Assembly: GCA_030686995.1 (NCBI GenBank)
Contig: CM060708.1
Coordinates: 261,024,044-261,088,043, forward strand
Direction of reading: 5' to 3'
Length of the DNA stretch: 64,000 bases
From: Artemisia argyi
Taxonomy: Eukaryota > Streptophyta > Magnoliopsida > Asterales > Asteraceae
In this document: positions 34,962 to 47,849 of the stretch, piece after piece
How positions within the stretch are numbered: position 1 is the first letter of the stretch
Layout: each line of letters opens with the position of its first letter
Translations under genes and position numbers: made by a program
The notes under the pieces: model-generated
Seen by the model: the letters and a program-made list of their open reading frames with translations, nothing else
Told to the model about the DNA's origin: nothing
Database searches by the model: none

Positions 34962-35751
34962 CTTAAGTTTTTGTAGTAGACAGCCCTTGTTTTGCATTTT
35001 CTGGTTAAAATCTCGCGATTCTTGATGTAAAACATCATTCCGGACAACTTTCGTGTTTTACACTTTTGATGATTTAGACCAGAAAGGGGTCAAAATCGTG
35101 ATTTAAAATCGACACCGAAAATAGGCGAAAACGTAAAAAAAAGGAGAAAATAGATAAAAATATAAGAAAAAAGACAAAAACGTAAAAAAGTGGACAAAAA
35201 CGTAAAAAAACGGATAAAAATATAAGAAAACAAACTAAAACGTAAAAAAGCGAATGAAAACATAAAAAAATAGACGTAAATGTTAAAAAAACGGACGAGA
35301 ACGTTAAAATGGACGAAAACGTAAAAAGATTGACAAAGACGTAAAAAATGGACGAAAACGTTAAAAAAACGGACAAGAACGTAAGAAAATAGACGAAAAC
35401 GTAAAAAGATTGACAAAAACGTAAAAAAAATGGACGAAAACGTTAAAAAAACGGACAAGAACATTGAAAAATGGACGAAAACGTAAAAAGATTGATAATG
35501 GTGCAAAATATTAACAGAGGGACTAACGGTGTAAAAAATGAGGAGTTTTTTAGAAAATGAGGAATAACGGTGCAAAAAATATTAACGAATGACTAACGGT
35601 GCAAATAACTTAACGGATAAACTAACGGGACATCCAAATTAGGGATTAAAAGGGTGACAGGTTTCAAAATTAGGGATGTCTAGTGTACTTATTTTGACTT
35701 AGGGATTATACTTGCAATCTGAGAAAACCACAGTACCCGTGTAATTTTGTC
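33940..35751. mobile_element. Palindromic MULE-like element (1,812 bp)
   Basis: The ends GACAAAATTACATGG and, complemented, GACAAAATTACACGG begin inverted arms of at least 250 bp. The exact 10-bp duplication TATTTTTATG flanks it (33930-33939, 35752-35761). Each arm has tandem ACGTTTTCGTCC-type units of about 20 bp, then a shared GAAAGTTGTCCG segment; a poly-A run of about 46 (34913-34958) marks the centre. No transposase. Target length and long arms suit a non-autonomous MULE or foldback element. It lies 130 bp after U4. Confidence 0.92.
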
Positions 35752-35761
35752 TATTTTTATG

Positions 35762-36090
35762 TGATATTGTGTTGATATTAGTACTCACATTCTTATGTTA
35801 CTGTATTTTACGACCAACAAACAACGATCATAAACAACATTTGGCATGCACGCGATGCATCGTGGATTAAGAATCTACGTATATTGATACAAGAGTTTAA
35901 CCGCGTTTATGATCTCTGTTTAATAATCCGTTGATTACTCTAAAGACATGAAAATCTTAAGTAGTTTTTGATATTTTAATTCTATTAATTTAATTGCTTG
36001 CTAATAAGTACGTTTGCAGTTATTTTAAATAAAAATTCATAAATACTAAGTTTGTTTGATGTATTGATAAAGATTAAATGATTAAAAATA
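35762..36090. other. Short AT-rich spacer between two elements
   Basis: About 330 bp, no feature seen; ends in the 9-bp target duplication TTAAAAATA of the next element. Confidence 0.6.
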
Positions 36091-38010
36091 AGGGTTAATT
36101 AACAGATAGGTAATGAATTTTCACAAATTTTTAATGTTAAGTAATGAACTTTCAAAATACTAATATAACTAACAAAACCTATTGAAACCGTGAATGTTAT
36201 GCAATATGCGCTACTTTTGCAACTGGTCACCGACTAAACCGGTCACCATTGTACTATTGTACCTGACTTTTGCCCTCTGTTTTTAACTTTATCTTTTTTT
36301 ATTTATATATTTTTGTCATTTTCTTATTCCTTCATCTTTTATCTTCATCCATCATCACTAAGAGCATTAGGTATCCTCGTGTCGTCCCGTTGGTGTCGTG
36401 AGGAAAAGTGCTACCACATCAGCACATTTTCTCATAACACCAGAATTCACGATAACACCAAAAACCCCCTCCCTCCTATAACATTAGTTTCTGGTGTCGT
36501 GTGCACTCCTGGACCCACATACTTTTTTTATTTAAATAAAACAACATATTTTATTTTATACATTTAAATCAAATTTTATACATTTTAGGACTAAACATGT
36601 AAGAAAAATACCTAAATGACTAACATCGTAAACATAATAGGGACTAATGGTGTAGGAATAATGACCTAAGGGACTTATAATATAAATACGTATAAAAACA
36701 AGGTTTAAAGTGAAAAAGTTCTAAAAATATAAAATAGAAAGAACTGTTTGGTAATTGGTCTCCTTGTCTTCTTTCTCCCTCACCAATTCACAACCATCGT
36801 TGCTGCAAGCTTCAAAAACCACAAACATATATAAAAACACAAACACACACACATATAAACGCAAAACCCACAACAACAAAAAAGTGAAAAACAGGATCAT
36901 TTTGCTGGAAAACGCGAGCCACGGTATGCATGTGGCGCCGTCGAGTGGCGTTTTCCGGGACCATCTCGGCTGGTCATGACGGCTCAGGACTTGAAAACGC
37001 AAGCCCCGGTACCCAAGTGACGCCGTCCAGTCGCGTTAAGGGGGAAAACGCACAGGAAAACTTTGGGTACCCACAGCTCTAACCATCTTCACCTTTACAT
37101 ATGTATACACATCATTAACATCCCCAACCCACAAACACGCATTTCATTCTAGAAAATATAAAAATCAAAGCGGACTTTTTTTAAATATTTTTTCTTTCAG
37201 TTGCTACAAAACCAAATACCAAACTTGCCGTAGGTTTTTTAAGTAACATGTGTTTGGGATACTTGTCGAGTTTTTGCATATCATATTTTATGTATTCTCT
37301 TATGTTTATCCTCTTTAATTTACAACCCCCTTCACATAATATTAGATTATTTAACTAAAGTATTAAATTAGTTACATCAATAATTTTTTCCATATCCAAA
37401 GCGCCACCAACCACCATCACCCGTAACGCCACCTACACCCCCAAGTGACAAGTGGGTTTGCCCATAACCGTAATTGATGACTGTAATTGTATATTTTCTT
37501 AGATTGGGAATCAAGATGCAAATATTAATAACACTCTTCAAACTAAACCCCGTAACCAAACAACCACCATGGTTGGCGGCTAAAATGCTCAACCACAACC
37601 AAATGATTGTGACTACCTCTCTACTGGGTTTCTCAGCTTTTTATGAAAGTGTTCAGTGATGGAACTGGGTTTGTGATGGATTTTATATTTTATAGGTCTA
37701 TGAATGAGCAGATATGTGTGGGGTTTGTTTTTGGATAGATCGAGATGTGTTGAGTTTTTTTTTTTTTTTTTTTTTTTAGATAAGTATGACTTTTGTGTGA
37801 GTGTGTTTAGAGGTGTTATTTGTTGATGGTCATTTGTTTTGTGTGTGTTTAGATCTATTATCATAAGTGGGCCTACTAAGCTGATGTGTCAGGTCATATA
37901 GTTTAATATTGTAGGTTTCAACAAATTTTGTTGGTTATATTAATATTTTTGAGAGTTCGTTACTTAACATTAGAAATTTTTAAAAGTTGGTTACCTATCT
38001 GTGTAATTCC
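36091..38010. mobile_element. Non-autonomous MULE-like element (1,920 bp)
   Basis: Inverted arms of about 100 bp (AACAGATAGGTAATGAA ... TTTTTAATGTTAAGTAA against ACACAGATAGGTAACCAA ... TTTCTAATGTTAAGTAA on the other strand). Exact 9-bp duplication TTAAAAATA (36082-36090, 38011-38019). The interior holds a GC-rich stretch (about 36905-37060) with GCGCCGTCGAGTGGCGTTTT-type sequence in two related copies, and no transposase. The interior could derive from captured host DNA, but I recognise no gene. Confidence 0.88.
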
Positions 38011-39678
38011 TTAAAAATACTAACTCTTACCGCCATTCAAATAAATTTAAAGGTCACGCAACCTTTCTCTATAAATACCAATTATTAATTAGTTTTATAT
38101 TCTCATATAATTCCAATTCGTTTCCTCAACAGTCGATCGTAAGTTCTCTCTCTTTTCGTTTGTTAATCTTTTACATGATTTTTTTCTTAACTAGCAAATA
38201 AAAGTGCATGTTTAATTCTATTTGTTTACTAATATCCCCTGTTAAAAGCATGATATATTATTCCATCTAGAGTCCTGAAGTTTAATTTAGAACATTAAAA
38301 CTAATAATGTATCGATTCTAGCTAATCTTCAATTTCATTTAATCTTTCAGAAACAATTTAACAACTTAATTCAAGTTAGTAAGGCAATGGCGATACTTTC
38401 AGTACGCGTTTTCATGATTATGGTCATATGTTGTTGTGCAACCGTTGCTGAATCAATGACCATGAAGTACAAAGACCCGAATCAACCACTACGTTTACGA
38501 ATAAATAACTTGATGCTGCGTATGACATTAGAAGAAAAGATAGGTCAAATGACACAGATTCATAGAGAAGTTGCCACACCTGATATAATGAAGAACTACT
38601 TTATAGGTGAGTTGCAAATTTACTATCTTAGTTTTTGTATTCAAATACTTCAAGATTCATATAACTATATAAGGATTGTAATTCTAATGAGTTTTGACTT
38701 TTCGACAGGGAGTTTATTGAGCGGTGGAGGGATTAATATGGTTAATGAGTTTCAAAAAGGATCCTTGTCTACTCGTTTAGGGATACCGGTGATGTATGGG
38801 AATGATGATGTCAATGGAAATAGTAATGCTTTTGGAGCCACCATTTTTCCGCATAATGTTGCACTTGAAGAAACAAGGTACGCAATCATATTTAGTTTTA
38901 TACAACTTTTGATCGATTGTTTTATTTGAGTGAGTGTTTGATCTTCAAAGTGATCTTCAATGTAAAGTTTGTCAAACTATAATACTTAAGGACTTACTGA
39001 TCATTCAAAAACGATAATAAGTTTTACAATACCAAATACTAAAAACTACTTATAGGCGAACTGAAAAAACAGTCATTAATAGACAATCAGTTTACCATTG
39101 CAATGCTAAACGGCACCTTTGATGGATTTTTTTTCTTATTAGTGTGATATTTTTGGAACTCTTGAATAGGGACCCTGAACTGATCAAGAAAGTTGGAGCT
39201 CCTTACTATGACGCGATACGGAAGGGTGTTGCAACCATCAAGGTTTCGTATCCAAGTCGGAATGGACATAAGAATAAAGAACTTATAATGGAACTTCTCA
39301 AGGACAAACTCAAATTTAGAGTAAATTACTCCTTCCTTCTTCTGTTCTTATTATTATCAAGATTTCCCTTTCATTATAATGTATTTACAAGGCTTTTTGT
39401 TTAATGTTTTTCAGGGATTTGTGATCTCAGATTTTATGGGTATTGACATGATTACCGGTCCAGCACATGCTACCTACGCTTACTTGATTGAACAAAGTGT
39501 TGGTGCAGGCGTAGACATGGTATGTTGGCTTGAATACATGATAACAAAAAGGTTAATTAAGTTCTATTTTGTTTTCATTGGGTGTGGTTTCTTACTTTGT
39601 AAATTTATTTCAGATCATGGTTGGAAACAACTACAAAGAATTCATCGACGGGTTAACCTCCCTTGTGAAGAACAAAGT

Positions 39679-40172
39679 TGATGACGTATAGCCTATATTT
39701 GGGCCGCAAGCCCAAATGATAGACATTACTTATACTTAAGCCCATCACGAATGGGCTACCATGACAAATGGTATGGGCCGCAGTATCAACGCTTGGGCTT
39801 ATGAAGCCAAAAGGCCCAATCTAACTCACCGGATATCCGATAAGGATCATCTATTCAAGGAATAGATATCCTTACCTCGGATAAGCACCATGCGTGCGTA
39901 GAGTAAGGAGCAAGAAACACGTTTCTTAGCCCCTATATATAGAATCATACGATTCTCATTGAAGGTACGATTCACGGAATCCCTAAACTCTTAAACCAAA
40001 ACCTAAATTCGATTACTTACTCTCACGCCGGAGTCTAATCGGGGGAGACAATCCCTCGATAAGCCTAACGGTGTTGTTTATTTTCTTAGTACGCAGGTAA
40101 CAAAGTGCTAAGGAACGAATTGATATAAGAGCAAAGCCCAACAATCAGGTACGCCCAACTTTTGTATCAACA
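39679..40172 (+). repeat. 5' LTR (494 bp)
   Basis: TGATGACGTATAGCC ... TTTTGTATCAACA. Probable promoter TATA CCCTATATATAG near 39931-39942. Differs from the 3' LTR only by ACACGTTTC against ACACGGTTTC. Confidence 0.98.
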
Positions 40173-40174
40173 AG

Positions 40175-40193
40175 TGGCGCCATCCGTGGGACC
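40175..40193 (+). other. Primer binding site
   Basis: TGGCGCCATCCGTGGGACC starts 2 nt after the LTR. TGGCGCC resembles complements of tRNA 3' ends ending GGCGCCA, but the tRNA is not certain. Confidence 0.75.
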
Positions 40194-40208
40194 CTACAAC
40201 GAACTAGA

Positions 40209-43200
40209 ATGACGAAACATAAGAATTCGAGCCAGCGGACTCCGCAGCCAGAAAAACGTGACCATCTGAGGAAGAATCAACAAGATCCAACCTCTAGACA
40301 AGTCGCTGGGACAACCAGCACACCTGGTCACCATGAGGCAGGGACAACCCAACCTCCCCCAGCGGTAGAACTACCCAGGATTACTTTAGAGGTCCCCAGC
40401 GTTGAAGAACTCCAACGCACCCTCTTCACCACTCCTCATCAGGCTACACCCGCAGTGAACAACACTGTGCCGTCAGGCGCTCCTGAACGGAACAGGGCGC
40501 CTAACACTGAGGAAGAAATTCTTGCAACAACTGAGGACGCACCGGATCTGACTTTGGGAAACTTTGTATCCCAAAATTATGAAACATTAAATGCCCTCAT
40601 GCAAGAAGAAGCGGCAAGAAGAGCAGGTGCGGATCCGCAAACCCGACTAAATCTTGGTCCAGAACGCGAACCATCACCACCGCGCCACCCGCGAGGAAGA
40701 CGTACAGAACGTACCTCTGTCCATGATAGGTTAGGTGCGGTACCTGACTCACAAAACTCTGGAGACAGCGGTAGGCGCACCAATGTCCATTCCAGACTTG
40801 GCAGTCGGGGAATACACGATCGATTAGGGCCTCAGCATTCGCCAAGCCAAGGATCTTCCAAACCTGAAAGTAGGCGAATACAAGATAGATTGGGGAGGAG
40901 GAGATCCCCAAGCAGAGATCCCTCAGGCTCCTCTTCTGAAAGGAGCAGGCGCAAACGCCGAAGGAGAGATTATTCTTCCTCCAACGATTCCTCGGACAAC
41001 GAGGATAAAGAAACAGGGCACTGGAAATCAAAAGGAAAACGTCGCGAGGAAGAGAACGAGGATATGTCTCTCCCATGGCGACGCCACAAAATTGATGCGT
41101 TCACACGTCGCATAAGTGATTACTCAGACGACAGGCGCAAGCGCATGCCCACTAATGTGAAGACATACGATGGAACAGGTGACCCAGATGACCACCTAAA
41201 AATTTTCGAGTCAGCCGCAACTATCGAAAATTGGCCACAGCCTGTGTGGTGTCACATGTTTAATTCCACATTGGTAGGGAATGCGCGCACATGGTTTAGC
41301 AAACTCCCACGTAGGAGTATAGGCGGCTTTGAGGAATTACGAAAAGCATTCCGCCACAACTTCACCCAGCGAAAGAAGTGCGCTAAAAATCCTGTAGAAT
41401 TGGCAAGGGTGAAGCAACGCCAAGGAGAATCAACCAGCGCCTTCATGGAGCGCTTCAAGGATGAGTGCATACAAGTCAAAGCATGTCCCGAAATACTAAA
41501 AATTTCAGGGTTCATGAATGGAATTAATAATCCAGAACTCATCTGAAAGCTCAATGATAGAGTTCCACAGTCTTTCGATGAACTCACAAAACGCACCAGA
41601 TCCTTTATACAAGGAGAAGCAGCTGCTGCGGATAGCAAAAAAGGATATTCAAACTATAGGCAACAAGAACAGCCGCGGAGACAATCCAATGATCAAAACA
41701 ATAACCGCGGCAGGAACTACCGCATTGGAAGAGACAACGACAAATATACTCCTCTCACTAAAACTCCAAGGGAGATATTTGCAACAGAAGGTGCGAACTT
41801 CCCAAGACCACCACCAATTAAAACGGTAGAAGAAAAACGCCAAGGTAGTGGATACTGCGAGTACCACGGCCAAAAGGGCCATACAACTAACGAGTGCGTC
41901 CAACTGAAACAACTAATCGAAAAATTAGTGAGAGAAGGAAGGATGGACCACCTCGTAAAAAACATCAAGGAAGGAAAAGAGAGACAGAGAAATGGAGGCA
42001 AGAAAGAACCCCCAAAAGAAAAGGCTGATACTATATACATGATACAATCATGGCAGCGCAAAATAAAGCAAAAAGTCAGCCAAAAATTCTCTCCAGAAAA
42101 AGAGATATCCTTCCCTACAATCGCTGCGGACAACGCAGTCGTGGAACCTCTGACCATTGAAATACATGCAGGAGGACACGACATCCACCGCATGTATATT
42201 GATGGAGGAGCATCCGCAGACATCATGTATGATCACTGCTTCAAAAGGCTGCGACCTGAAATCCAAAGTCAGTTGATACCAGCTACAATGTCACTAACAG
42301 GATTTACAGGAGAAAAGATCTGGCCCATGGGGCAGTTACGCTTATTGGTGGTCGTAGGAGATGAGCAACACTCAACTGCGGCATGGATAAATTTTATGGT
42401 AATCAAGTCTCCCTCACCATACAATGGCATAATTGGAAGACCAGGAATATCATCCATGCGCGCAGTACCATCCACAGCACACGGAATGCTTAAATTCCCA
42501 GTTGAAGGAGGAGTGGTTACTCTCTATAACACAACGGTACCACCAAGAGAATGTATCGCAGTGACAACTGAAGCAGATACTATTCCAGAACAGCGCACGG
42601 AAAAATCGCCAAATTTAAAGGTCGCTATTCATCCAGACTATCCGGAACAACAAGTTTCGATTGGAGGATCTTTATCTGACAAAGGTAAAGTAGCCGTATG
42701 CGCACTCTTGCAAAAGAACCTAGACATCTTTGCATGGGAACCAAAGCATATGACAGGAGTGCCTCGTTCTATCACAGAGCACAAACTACAAATCCGACAA
42801 GGATACCCTCCAATACGACAAAAGAAGCGCGGCCAGGCTCCAGATCGTGCAAAAGCTATTTTGGAAGAAGTACACAAGTTAGTAGATGCGGGCATCATGC
42901 GCGAAGTGTACTACCACGACTGGCTCTCTAACCAAGTCATGGTAAAGAAGAGCGATGGTAGCTGGAGGATGTGCGTGGACTTCACGGATCTCAATAAAGC
43001 ATGCCCGCAAGACTGCTATCCATTGCCAGAAATTGATTGGAAGGTTGAATCCTTATGTGGATACCCCTTCAAGTGCTTCCTAGACGCATATAAAGGGTAC
43101 CACCAAATCCAAATGGCAGTGGAGGATGAAGAAAAAACAGCTTTCCACACCAGTCAAGGGGTATACTGCTACACAAAAATGCCTTTTGGCTTAAAGAACG

Positions 43201-45833
43201 CAGGCGCGACATACCAACGGCTGGTGGACACAGCTTTCGAAAAACAAGTAGGCCGCAACTTGGAAGTCTACGTGGACGACCTTGTTATAAAAAGCCATAC
43301 AGAGGATGAGTTAGTGCGCGACATCGAGGAAACATTCCGAACGTTGGGGCGGATAAACATGAAACTGAATCCAAAAAAGTGCACCTTTGGCGCAACTGAA
43401 GGCATGTTCCTCGGATACTTAATAGAACCCGATGGAATCAAACCATGCCCAGAGAAGACAAAGGCTGTTATTGATCTCCCCTCCCCGCGCACACTCAAAG
43501 AAGTCCAATCACTGAATGGAAAGCTGGCAGGGCTGAATCGCTTCTTATCTAAGTCAGCGGACAAGTCCCTTCCTCTCTTTAAAACACTCACGAAGTGTAC
43601 AAAAAAGGGAGACTTTCGTTGGACCAATGAAGCGGAGGAAGCTTTCCAACAACTCAAACATCATCTGGCATCTCTTCCCAAACTAGTCGCACCGCGACAA
43701 GGGGAAGAACTAATCATGTACTTATCAGCAACCCACGGAGCAGTTAGCGCAGTACTATTGACAGATAGAGACTCCGTCCAGACACCCATATACTTCGTAA
43801 GCAAAGCCTTAAAGAAAACAGAGGTTAACTACAGCGCCATGGAAAAACTGGTCTTGGCTTTAGTGTTCGCCGCCAAAAGACTGCGCAGATACTTCCAAGC
43901 GCATCCAATTGCGGTAATCACTGATCAGCCAATTAAACAAGTTATCTCTAAACCAGATGCATCGGGACGCTTACAAAAATGGAGTGTAATGCTCAGTGAG
44001 TACAACATCTCATACAGGCCGCGCACTGCTATCAAAGGGCAAGTTTTAGCTGATTTTATCGTGGAGAAGCCAGAGGGCGACAGCCCAACATCTGCAGCAA
44101 AAACGGATCTACAGGAACCATGGACACTGTTCACCGATGGATCCTCATGCGCAGATGGATCAGGCGCAGGACTCATTCTTACAAATCCAGAAGGTATGGA
44201 ATTCACCTATGCGCTACGCTTCGAGTTCACAGCCACAAACAATGAGGCAGAATATGAAGCCCTACTGGCCGGACTACGCATCGCAATTCAAATGGGTGTA
44301 CGCAACCTAGAGGCAAACGTAGATGCTCGGCTAGTCGCTAACCACGTGTTAGGAGAATACGAGGCCAAGGATGATCATATGATCCAATACCTGGAAAAGA
44401 CAAAGTCTCTGATCAAAAACTTCGATAGGTTCACAATAAAACAAGTACCTAGAGGGGAAAACAGAAAGGCGGACGCACTCAGCAAGATCGCATCTACAAG
44501 CTTCGCACACCTTTCAAAACAGGTATTGGTGGAAACCTTAAAGAACAAGTCCATCCTTGATATGGAAATATCAACGGTGATAGAAGAACAAGATCCCACG
44601 TGGATGACACCTATCATCGAATTTATCAGCAAGGGAACCCTACCCCAAGATAATAAAGACGCTCGAAGAATACGGCGCACAGCGCAACGATTCGAATTCC
44701 GCGACAACGTACTCTATCGGCGATCTTTCTTACAACCATGGCTCAGATGTGTTGGACCCCTTCAAGCAGACTATGTACTCCGCGAACTTCACACTGGATC
44801 ATGTAGTATGCACTCAGGACCGCGATCCGTGGTGGCAAGCGCTTTAAGGGCAGGATACTATTGGCCAACAATGCACCGCGACGCACGCGACCTAATAATA
44901 AAGTGCAGCAACTGCCAAGTACATAGACCTATTCCGCGCCGACCACAGCAAGAGCTAACACCAATCACCTCACCATGGCCATTTTACAAATGGGGTATCG
45001 ACATCGCAGGACCTTTTCCCGTCGCAGCGGGAGGAGTAAAATTCCTCATCGTAACCATAGATTATTTTACAAAGTGGATTGAAGCAAAAGCTGTGGTGAA
45101 CATTACGGGAAACCAAGTAAAACGCTTTGTCTGGGACAATATTGTCTGTCGCTTCGGCCTACCAGGCGAGATCGTATCAGACAACGGAAAACAATTCTGT
45201 GATAACCCATTCAAAGATTGGTGCGCACAATTAAACATCACACAACACTTTGCTTCAGTCAAACACCCACAAACCAATGGCCTAGTTGAGCGCGCTAATC
45301 GCAGTCTAGGCGAAGGCATAAAAGCGCGCCTTGACAGACATAAAGGAAGATGGGTAGATGAGCTCTCGCACGTCTTGTGGGCGCATCGCACGACAATCAA
45401 AACCAGTACTGGCGACACGCCATTCTCCTTAGTCTATGGAACAGAAGCCGTCATACCAGCCGAGATAGGAATGCCAACTATACGCACGGCAGAGGTCAAC
45501 GTCACAACAAATGACGAGGAACGGCGCATAGACTTAGATATACTGGAAGAAAGACGCGAACGCGCAGCTATACGTGAAGCAAAGGCTAAGGCAAAAATGA
45601 AGAAGTATTATGATGCAAAAGTCAAAAACACTTCATTCAGACCAGGAGACTTTGTTTACCGCGCCAATGACGCGAGCCACGTAGAAGACACAGGCAAGCT
45701 CGGACCCAAATGGGAAGGACCTTACGAGGTCACAGACGCGCTCGGCAACGGCGCATACAGGTTGCGCGATATGGAAGGTCACGACCTAGCGCGCACTTGG
45801 AACATCTGTAATCTCAAAAGATGTTACTTTTAG
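40209..45833 (+). CDS. Retrotransposon gag-pol, one frame interrupted by a single TGA
   Basis: Gag runs 40209-41543, then an in-frame TGA (41544-41546); the same frame stays open to 45833. Gag has a basic Arg/Ser-rich N-terminal part, a capsid region (KTYDGTGDPDDHLKIFE, ARTWFSKLP) and, after the stop, a zinc knuckle CEYHGQKGHTTNEC. Pol: protease DGGAS (about 42201), reverse transcriptase with YVDD (43269-43280), RNase H, archaeal-type RNase H (TDGSS about 44133, ADALSK), integrase with HHCC finger and DDE core (VSDNGKQF, NGLVERANRSLGEG). The TGA is at a place where a CGA Arg codon is plausible, as in C-to-T decay of methylated DNA. Otherwise the polyprotein looks intact. Replication would depend on readthrough or other copies. 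Confidence 0.95.
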
Positions 45834-46266
45834 GCTACGGCCCTTACACAAACACACTCACACCCTACGCGGTGCCCAATAAGTGTTTGTCTTTCTTTTC
45901 TTTCTTAGGAATTATGTTTTCCATTTTTTCAATAAACTTGCAAGTATTAATAAAATATTATGGTTTCTAGCTAACTCCATAGCGCACTTTTACTTTATTG
46001 CATATATGTCAATATTGTCTATCTTATATTTTTTGCCTACATGGCGTGCATGCACCACTTAAAGACCCATGAAGGCATAAAGGATGAGTTAACCTACTAA
46101 TTTACTCGTTGAATAAGAGGGTTGCAAACCCATCAACATTGGATCACGTATCCTTGCTAAGCGCCTTACTCTTGAGACGTCAAAGTAAGTTTCATATGCG
46201 CACCCCACGACGGATGCGCATATACCAAGTACACCGTACGAGCTTAGCAATATAACGAGCCAAGAC

Positions 46267-46445
46267 ACTTGGTCAAAAATAAAACTTAGCAAACAATGCA
46301 AGTATACTTAAGTTACGCACTTAAAAGACTTAGTCAAAAATAAAACTTAGCAAACAATGCAAGTATATTTAAGTCACGCACTTAAAAGACTTAGTAAAAT
46401 AATCAAACTTAGCAAACAATGCAAGTATATTTAAGTTACGAGCTT
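46267..46445. repeat. Three tandem repeats of about 61 bp after pol
   Basis: AAACTTAGCAAACAATGCAA recurs at 46282, 46343 and about 46405 in units that also contain GTATA(C/T)TTAAGT(T/C)ACG and AAAAGACTTAGT. They lie between the convergent ends of pol and the minus-strand gene, where transcript 3' ends are expected. No gene in 45834-46513. Confidence 0.9.
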
Positions 46446-46513
46446 ATAACAAAATGTATTTTATTCCATATTCATTAAATTACAAGGACAAAATACATAA
46501 GTTCACAAACAAC

Positions 46514-47815
46514 CTATATGCTATGGCGGTGATCATGGCTCTCTTCTGGAGCGGCGGAACTCCCTTCCTTCAACTTACTCAAGATTATGGCATCCTGCAT
46601 CGATACGGTTGGAACACTTACAGCCACGCCATCTGATCTAGGAAGGTGTGCAGCGCCAATACCGCACATCACGGCCTTGCCCTTGATACCCTTCTTCACA
46701 GCAGCCCTCTGCGCATGTTGCTCCAGCACCTCCTTCAAGGGGACTTCCTTCTCCAGAGCAAAAGGCTTGAGGATATCACGGGGCCGCGCAAAAACTGGGA
46801 CTTGAAGCTGCGATACATCAGGTTTTAGATAATAGTCTAACTCCTCTTCCGCATTCTTCTCAAGATGGCGCTGCAAAGTTAAACCGGCCATCAGCACAGC
46901 TATAGGGTCATCTTGGTCGCGCTCCAATTTCCCTATATGCGGCAGCTCAAGAACCTTCAGCCCCGCCATCGCCTCCACCAGCTCATCGTACGCCGTTGAG
47001 CTATAACCAGGAATCTCCGCCAAATCCTTCTCCAGCAACTTGGCCTCACGGAGCTCCTCCATCGCCTGCGAACGGCCACGCGCCATCGCGCAGTGGACAA
47101 CCTTCCCAAAGGCCTCCACCACCTCCGCAGACTCTAAAGTACTTAGAGCTGCCAGACGAAGCCCATGGCTGATCAACCACCTGCATTCACAAAGTGGTAA
47201 CAAGATAAGATAAAATGGAGTGAAGAAAACAATTCTAAAAGATAAGGGTGTAAGAATACCTGCGCTCAGCAATCACAGACATGAGATGAGGATACAGCTC
47301 CTCGTCGTACTCAATGCTAAGTGCGCGCAGCTTCTCCTCATACATCACGAGCGTCTTCTCCATGCGCTCCTTGAACTCTTGCAGGCTAGCATAATGCTCA
47401 GACCTTTTTTCCTCAAGGAACGACACAGACCATGATGCCTTGGCCTTTATCTGCTCGTTGCACGCCCTCGCATGTAGCAGATCAGCCAAGATGCTCATCT
47501 TCTCCCCATACGCCCTTGACTCCCCGAGCTCAGCCTGCACGCCCGCCAATAGCACGCGCAGCTTCTCCAACTCTTCTTCCTTCTGGGCCAGAGCACGACT
47601 CTCCCCAACGCGCTTTCCCTTCAGCTGCGCCACCAGCTCAGCCTGACGGGCAGTAGTCGCAGCCAACTCATCAAGAAGTTGCTGCGCCTCACCACCATCA
47701 GCTGCCAAGGTATCCTCTCCCTTGTCTTCATTCTGCGGAGAGGATACTTCATCGTCCTTCGCGTCGTCATCCCTACGGAACAAAGACAGTCAACAAAAAA
47801 TTACAACAAGTAATT

Positions 47816-47849
<34 letters not shown>

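Noticed and set aside
34698..35575. Phe/Val/Leu-rich ORFs of 100-161 codons
   Set aside because: Translation of tandem ACGTTTTCGTCC units in a palindromic element.
40577..45418. Many minus-strand ORFs of 68-169 codons opposite gag-pol
   Set aside because: No splice logic, motifs or promoter, unlike the antisense gene further on; shadows of a strongly coding strand.
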